Source of the DNA: Camellia lanceoleosa
Lineage: Eukaryota > Streptophyta > Magnoliopsida > Ericales > Theaceae
Assembly: GCA_025200525.1 (NCBI GenBank)
Contig: CM045770.1
Span: 82,951,647-83,015,646 of the forward strand
Length of the DNA stretch: 64,000 nt
Reading direction: 5' to 3'
Position 1 is the first letter of the stretch; each line of letters opens with the position of its first letter. The notes under the pieces are model-generated. The model was not told where the DNA came from, did no database searches, and saw nothing but the letters and a program-made list of their open reading frames with translations. Made by a program: the position numbers and the translations under genes. Shown one piece after another: positions 58,537 through 64,000 of the stretch.

Positions 58537-61480
58537 TGTGACACCCCAAAAATCGCGAACATCAGAGAATATATTAACAATTAAATATAGGGTTTATCTA
58601 AGGTTAGAAGTCTAGGAAATGGCACTAATGAGTCCTATGGTTAATAACTAAGTAAGATCCCAAATCGCCGGAGGAGTCAAGTTAGCCTCCTTTCTAAGTC
58701 CAGCTTTCTTAAGTAGTGCACTACCCTTTTGACAGATCTTAAAAGGCACTGAGGCAAGGTCTCCTAAGAAACATAGAGATAGGTATAAGATTACAAGGTA
58801 AATAATAATTACAGTGTCTCAAATTTTAAATTTGCAAAAGGAGTCCCATTACTATTACAATCCAAGAATAAATAAAAGCATAGTCAAACTAATAAGCGAA
58901 ATGGTTCCAAACTTTCTCTAAGGCAAACTTAAGTCTTGAAATATCTTTGAGTCTTCATTGGCTTCGTACATTTCTTCGATACCTGGCATGAAACGTCATG
59001 AGCTTTGAATGCCTAGTAAACACACACACCCGGTCCATTTTTCCCAATCTAATACACAATAGCAAATTATAACAATAGAGGACAGGAGCATGACATTCAA
59101 GTAATTAACACAGGTTACATGGTTAGTTGTTAGTAGTCTAGAAATCCCTCAAAGAGATTTCATCCTCCCAATCGCAAGAATCGGACGCGAATTATTCGGT
59201 ATGCCCCTTCTTTTGCTGCTTTATTTCAGAACTTACCTCGGATGCCTAGCAACAGTTATATATCGCATAGCGCCAACCGCAGGGCCTCAAAAGAGGCGGT
59301 AATAATAGGCCTTGCCCAAATCCCTCCTTATACCAAATACCTAGGGTCTGAATACAACCGCTCCGTTCAAGGGCTCCGAAAACCACTTGCTCAAGACTTT
59401 AACTTCCAAATAGGGAACGCATCCCGTCAACCAATCAATATCTTAGTAACTTATCCAAAAATTCGCAATCCATTACCATCCATTAAGTTTCCTGTTTAAG
59501 TTAGATAATTTAAATAAGAGTTAGGACATGCTCTTGAAACAACATCTATTGCACAAGTATGAACAACTAAATAGTACAAATAGAAGGAAATAAAGTTACA
59601 ACGCATGAGATTCACATATGAAGATAGGCACAAGTAGCTCTAGGCATATTCAAGTAGTTAAGGGAATAATTTCGCACAAGAATATAATATTCAGATTTGC
59701 ATAAGTGTAAGCACCATCGAAGGATTAAAATAAAATACATAAACCTATGACACGTGTAATATCATACCGAGATATGATCATAAATTAATAAGCATATTCA
59801 TGAACACAAGAGCATAAAACACCAATGAAAACATAATTTCCAGATTCAGTACTATCTAAAGATTATACTCAAAAGGGCTATTTCATATTTTTCAAGAGCT
59901 CGGCCTTCCTATAGTTTGTAGGGAATTTTATCTAGTTCTCAGAACATTTTTCAGAAATGGAATAGCTTTTCCAGATTTTTAGTTATTTTAGAAATACTCC
60001 AGCTTTGTCTAGATTCATCGATCGTTACGAAAATTGGATTTTCTCACAAAATGCTCACTCGTTTTCAATGAAACCAATTTTCCTTGAAAGATAACTCCTT
60101 AATAAAGATTTTGACATAAAATGGAGGTCTAGAATATTTTTAAGCATTTTTCTAAAAATTTTGCAAGGTAGCTGTAAAATAGATTTTTCTGGCATAGTTC
60201 TTGAAAATGGAAAGTTAGTGAGAAAATAGGTCAGCTAGGGGAAATTTTCCACTTCTCTTGTGATGAAAACATGGTAAAAAATATTTATTAAACTCAAAAA
60301 TTTAAGGTGAAGGTGTGCCTTTGAAAATTTTGAGAGATTGATATGGAAAAAGGTAGTCTTGTACCAATTAAGAGAAATAGAAGAAGGGTAGAATCAAGGC
60401 TCAACTTCTTTCATTTTTAATACAAGAATACCATTAGAACACATATGAAAATACCATCTTAAAATTCTAATAACATGTATTTGAAAAAGGAAAATGAAAG
60501 AGAGAGTTGTGTTGTGGCTTAGGCTTACTTGAGGGTTGTTGGAATTGCTAGCAAACTTTTTCTTCCTCTCCTCTCTTCTACCAAGCTCACCCTCCTTCCT
60601 TTCTTCTCTCTCAACTAAATATAGTGTGTATAAGTGATGTTCTTGTATGTAAAATGCTAAGGGAGGGGTTGTTTATATAATGAATTTGTTGCAAAAGGTC
60701 CTAAATGCCCCTTGGTTGGAATTGGATTGGATATTTGGATTTAGTTTGAATTCAATGGAATAGTAGAGGATTAAAGGTCTTAATTAGGTTCCTAAATATG
60801 ATCTAGGTAGGGTTTTCCTCCTAATCAAACCAACCTAGTTGCATATATATATATATATAAGTTTGTACCAAGTCAAAGATTTTTTTCCTTAAATCATGCA
60901 AAATTGTTTCAAAAAGTACATTCATCATATCTATGTAGGTATGGCTGGCCATAAATGGTGATTTGATAGACTTATTTTATATATATATATATATTTTGTG
61001 TACAAATCTTGAAAATTGTAAAATATAATGTTAAAAAAAGATTTTAGGGTATAAGTGTATATATAAATAAATAATGGTGCTTGTTTGGGGTCAATTTGTG
61101 ATTTAATAAAAATGTGAGGGCTTGGGCTCAATTAAAGTATCTATTTTAAGTGTAGAGTTAATAAATTAGTGTTAGGAAAAATAATTCGGTTTGTATTAGC
61201 TTGCTTTGAATTAAAAAGTAAATAATCGAACGAAAATTATGAAAACTGGAAGTTAAGGTTTAGAGTGATTAATCTAAAATTTGAGAGTTAAATAATTAAT
61301 ATTAGAGTGTTAGAAATGATTTCTAAGCTTCTAGGGTCGATTAGGGTTTGTATGGGTTTGTTCGTGATGCGTTTTCGATTTTAGGGTTTAATTTGCGAAT
61401 AATCAATGAACTAAGGGCTTTATTATAATAACTTAAAATTTATGGACCAAATAAGGTTTACAAAAGTTAGGGGTCTCACA
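58537..61480 (-). mobile_element. Solo LTR H (2.94 kb), chromovirus-like
   Basis: On the minus strand it runs from TGTGAGACCCCTAAC to GGGGTGTCACA. Flanking 5-mers GACGG (58532-58536) and AATGG (61481-61485) differ by two transitions. Removing the insert with one 5-mer restores the reading frame of the interrupted exon. A TATA box (TATATAAAC) is near 60669-60678 on the minus strand, and a purine-rich leader follows. The TGTGAGACCCC/GGGGTGTCACA ends and the length are typical of Tekay/Del-type chromovirus LTRs; that assignment is from general knowledge. No coding content; the small frames inside are chance. Confidence 0.8.
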
Positions 61481-62805
61481 AATGGCTTTAGTTTTTGAAA
61501 TTTTTGTCAACTTGAGGGATGTGGGTACCATTGAAGTAGCAGACAATGATAGTGAAGGAATCGCTGAAGCAGTCGATGAAAGTGTTAAGCAAGCACAAAA
61601 GGACGTTGATTCGACCATCAAGAGCATTGAAGAATCCAATCAGTAAGATTTGGATCTAGAGTCATACCCTGCTCAAGTCAATTTGGTAGGAGCTTAGGAA
61701 GAGGTTGATATATTATTTGATTTGGACGACTTACCTGGGTCCAGGGCCGAAGAGATGGAAGACGAATCCCTCTCACTTGTTTAGTTTACTAGGAAAAAAA
61801 ATGTTGAAAAGATGGCGACAAGGAGGAAGGCGGTCCAGGAGCCGCTGGAAGCGACCAAGAGGTGCCCTTCTCGGCGCCCTCCCAGCTTGAAGAAATTACT
61901 GCTCCTCTTGCTCCTACGGAGTTGGCACAACCAATTGAGCCACTGGTGGAAGAAATGGTGGCTAATCAAAGGGGTGAGAAGCATTCTGCCTAGTTTACTT
62001 AGTCGACGAAGTGGCTAATTGAGAAGAGACCTAAGGCTTCAGCTGCGTTGGACTTGGCAGTGCTGTTCACAATTCAACCGAAAATCAAGGGATCGCTCCT
62101 CCTTGCGGGTGCATTGGCGTTAAAGGAACTTGCCATTGCGCTAAGTGTGGCTATAACCATCGCGTTGCCTCTGGTCAAGGCAGCGTTTTGCACCAAGCTA
62201 GATGTTATCTCAATCGTTATGGCCACCCAATCGACTATTCTGGTGAGTTAGAATTCAACAAACGTACAAGTCAAATTTATTTAGTTTTTTGTTCTTAACA
62301 TAAGCACTCCATTTTGCAGGCGGCCAAACGGATCGTGAAGATGGGACGTTGCCACCATGATGCCGTGGAGTTGATTAACCTGCTGAAAGGTAAAGTGTCA
62401 GCCGAGCAAAGTAAAGCAAAGTTGGCAGCTGTCGAATTGGCCATTGCGACGCAGAAGGCCAAGGCTGAAGGAAAAAAGGGCGATGAAGAACACCTGAGGG
62501 CCAATGATGAAAAGGAAAAGACGAACCATGTCGACTTGCTTCACCGCACCACCAAAGAAAGGGCTAATCTCTTAGATGCCGCATTAAAAGAAATGACGGC
62601 TGATCTGGAAAAGCTCAAGGCCGAACTTCTAGCATTGAAGACGGCCACGAAAGAGGTGCAGTTGGCAAAGGCCAAAGCGTTTGGAGTTGGAGAGTTATCA
62701 GTCATGGAGAAGTACGCTGACGAGGCCCTGAAGTTTGAAAATAAAGGCTTCAAACACGGTTGGCTCAAGGCATTGGCCGTTTCCCAGGTTACACTAGACA
62801 TGTAG

Positions 62806-63177
62806 ATCCTGTTCGGACAAGAAGAAGTGGAGCCGTTGGAGTCGGATACAGAGGAGTAGGTCTGAGGCCGAACAAAATAGACTAGGTTCAATTTGTAATA
62901 ATCTTTTTGGTTGTTTAATTTTTGTTTTATAGACTTGATGTTTTAGGAATGTTTTCATTTGTAAAGTGACCAATGTATGTATCCAGTTAGTTTATTAATG
63001 AAAATATTATGCTAAATTATGTGTTTGTGCCACTACATTTTGTTGCTAAATTTGTTTCGCTTAATTGGCATATAAGTTGTGTTTATTTGTGCGCACTTTT
63101 GATTAGTCGACTATTGTGAAATTCCTGCTAATATGCCTGTAAGCCAACTAAGCTATGTGCATTTTCTTTGTCCCTCG
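62806..63177. other. 3' flank of the antisense gene of element G
   Basis: T-rich sequence with TTTAGGAATG and AATGAAAATATTATGC (about 62996), a plausible polyadenylation region. No domain seen. Confidence 0.45.
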
Positions 63178-63715
63178 AATAGATTCATATGTCTACCATT
63201 GCTCCTTCTTCAATTGGGAACGAAGGCAGGTGAAATCAGCACAAGGCGTCCTGCCATGTCACAAGCGGGGCAGTGTTGTGCCGAATAGATTCATATATCT
63301 GCCTTAACCCTGGTTGGGAATGAAGGTAGGTGAAATTGGCACAAAGCATCTTGTCGAGTCGCAAGTGGGGCTGTGTTGTGCCGAATCGATTCATATATAT
63401 CTGCCTCTGCCTTGGTTGCGAATGAAGGCCGGTGAAATCAACACAAGGTGTCTTGCTGAGTCACAAGCGGGGTAGTGTTATGCCGAATAGATTCATATAT
63501 CTGCCCCTGCCCCAGTTAGGTGAAATCGGCACAAGGCGTCCTATTGAGTAGCAAGCGGGGCAGTGTTGTGCCAAATAGATTCATATATATTTGCCCTTGC
63601 CTCGGTTGGGAACAAAGGCAAGTGAAATCGGCACAAGGTGTCCTGCTGAGTCATAAGCGGGACAATGTTGTGTTGAATAGATTCATATATCTGCCCTTGG
63701 AGTGGAAAACAATCG
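63178..63715. repeat. Tandem repeat of about 100 bp beside the antisense gene of element G
   Basis: About five units share AATAGATTCATATATCTGCC, GGTTGGGAATGAAGG, GGTGAAATCGGCACAAGG and CAAGCGGGGCAGTGTTGTG. One unit is shortened (near 63490-63580). Units differ by many transitions, so the array is not very young. It lies between the antisense gene and the part of element G, presumably integrase, beyond the window. Confidence 0.9.
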
Positions 63716-64000
63716 GCAGCGCGTGCTTTGTTAATTGAAGGGATAGCCCATGTGGAAATTTAAAGCTATTTTGAAGGAATCATATCTACCTATAATTCAA
63801 AAGTCCACGTAGTGTGTTCACTGCAAAAAATGGCACCTCAAATTTCATCAGCGGTGAAGCGCAGAACGTAGTAGGAAGACTTACTTCCAGGGAAACTCAG
63901 CAGAGCTTGTATGTTAGGTAGAATGTTTTTCAATAATAGAGAGGAGAGAAGAATGTTAGCAGAATTAGATGTAGAGATTAGCCATCAAGCGCCAAACGAG
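63716..64000. other. Right edge of the window, element G interior
   Basis: I see no recognisable domain on either strand in the last 285 bases. If the architecture of element E holds, integrase should follow to the right on the minus strand. Confidence 0.35.

Larger units (their letters stand above)
53319..62805 (+). pseudogene. Antisense gene of element G: Transposase_28-type protein, split by two solo LTRs
   Basis: First exon to about 54020: YFVPDDVQIELVADIV, FPLLAITEGGVRHPLHPF and LCTVLRYWGLIPS match the PF04195 region of the gene in element E; a stop follows near 53730 and others near 53894. Solo LTR C (54095-58331) sits exactly at the next splice acceptor. The exon continues at 58337-58536 (LSQIKTALEYIGPASLEGQG, SYFTFVAVDHISIF), is cut by solo LTR H, and resumes at 61486 (ALVFEIFVNLRDVG). 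After stops at 61642, 61696 and 61780 come a weakly conserved part, a 77-bp intron (62243-62319) and the coiled-coil exon 62320-62805 (AKLAAVELAIATQKAKAEGK, ending KGFKHGWLKALAVSQVTLDM). The end corresponds to NKGYTLGWMAAL in element E. Function unknown; this copy is dead. Confidence 0.75.

Noticed and set aside
59242..59499. Plus-strand ORF of 85 aa
   Set aside because: Inside solo LTR H, antisense to it, with no recognisable domain.
1..64000. tRNA, rRNA and host protein-coding genes
   Set aside because: I looked for typical cloverleaf words, rRNA motifs and non-transposon proteins and found none. A tRNAscan-SE or Rfam scan would be decisive.

Overview
This 64 kb window is nuclear DNA of a flowering plant, probably a eudicot, and consists almost entirely of nested LTR retrotransposons and their remains. 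I see no host gene, rRNA, tRNA or bacterial-type gene. Evidence for a plant origin: Ty3/gypsy polyproteins of the Tat/Ogre/Retand type, GT..AG introns, plant mobile domain (PMD) proteins, MITEs and CA/CT/AT microsatellites. The species cannot be named from the sequence.

Layout. (1) 1-24079, element A: a very large Tat/Ogre-like element on the minus strand. Its 3' LTR is cut by the left window edge (1-659). Its 5' LTR is 20017-24079 (4.06 kb, followed by a primer-binding site), and gag-protease-RT-RNase H-integrase runs from 19.3 kb down to 11.6 kb. Between integrase and 3' LTR it carries two intron-containing genes on the opposite strand: a decayed PMD gene (3212-8935) and an apparently intact two-exon gene (9581-10910). 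A 1.35 kb hypervariable tandem array lies next to the 3' LTR. (2) 24214-34815, element E: a truncated minus-strand Retand-like element with 3' LTR, decayed pol, and its own antisense gene of the 'putative gypsy type transposon' (Transposase_28) family. (3) 34816-38199: AT-rich, non-coding DNA with MITE-like repeats. (4) 38200-38950, element D: a plus-strand LTR of the same family as E with primer-binding site and the start of gag, abruptly joined to (5) element F: an integrase C-terminus (to 39315) followed by two antisense genes, a PMD gene with a coiled-coil tail (39501-42743) and an unrecognised gene (43794-44825). (6) 45241-50516: plus-strand solo LTR B (5.28 kb), distantly related to the LTRs of A. 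(7) 51.0-52.4 kb: AT-rich DNA with two MITEs, one a foldback element with 10-bp direct repeats. (8) 52504 to beyond the right edge, element G: a minus-strand element of which only the 3' LTR, a Transposase_28-type antisense gene and a tandem array are visible. Its antisense gene is split by two further solo LTRs, C (54095-58331, perfect 5-bp target duplication) and H (58537-61480).

Main theme. At least three separate elements (A, E, G) and the fragment F share one architecture: sense gag-pol, then one or two spliced genes in antisense orientation, then the 3' LTR, with minisatellites next to these genes. The antisense genes keep introns, as expected if the genomic RNA carries them as an unspliceable complement. 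In element A an identical palindromic motif (GCCGATCGGCC followed by AAAAATGGC) precedes both antisense genes, and related motifs occur in the LTR U3. The LTRs also carry a G-box palindrome, a CAGCTG inverted repeat and, in B and C, a 54-nt hairpin whose stem shows paired substitutions. These shared cis-elements and the intact gene at 9581-10910 are the observations most worth following up.
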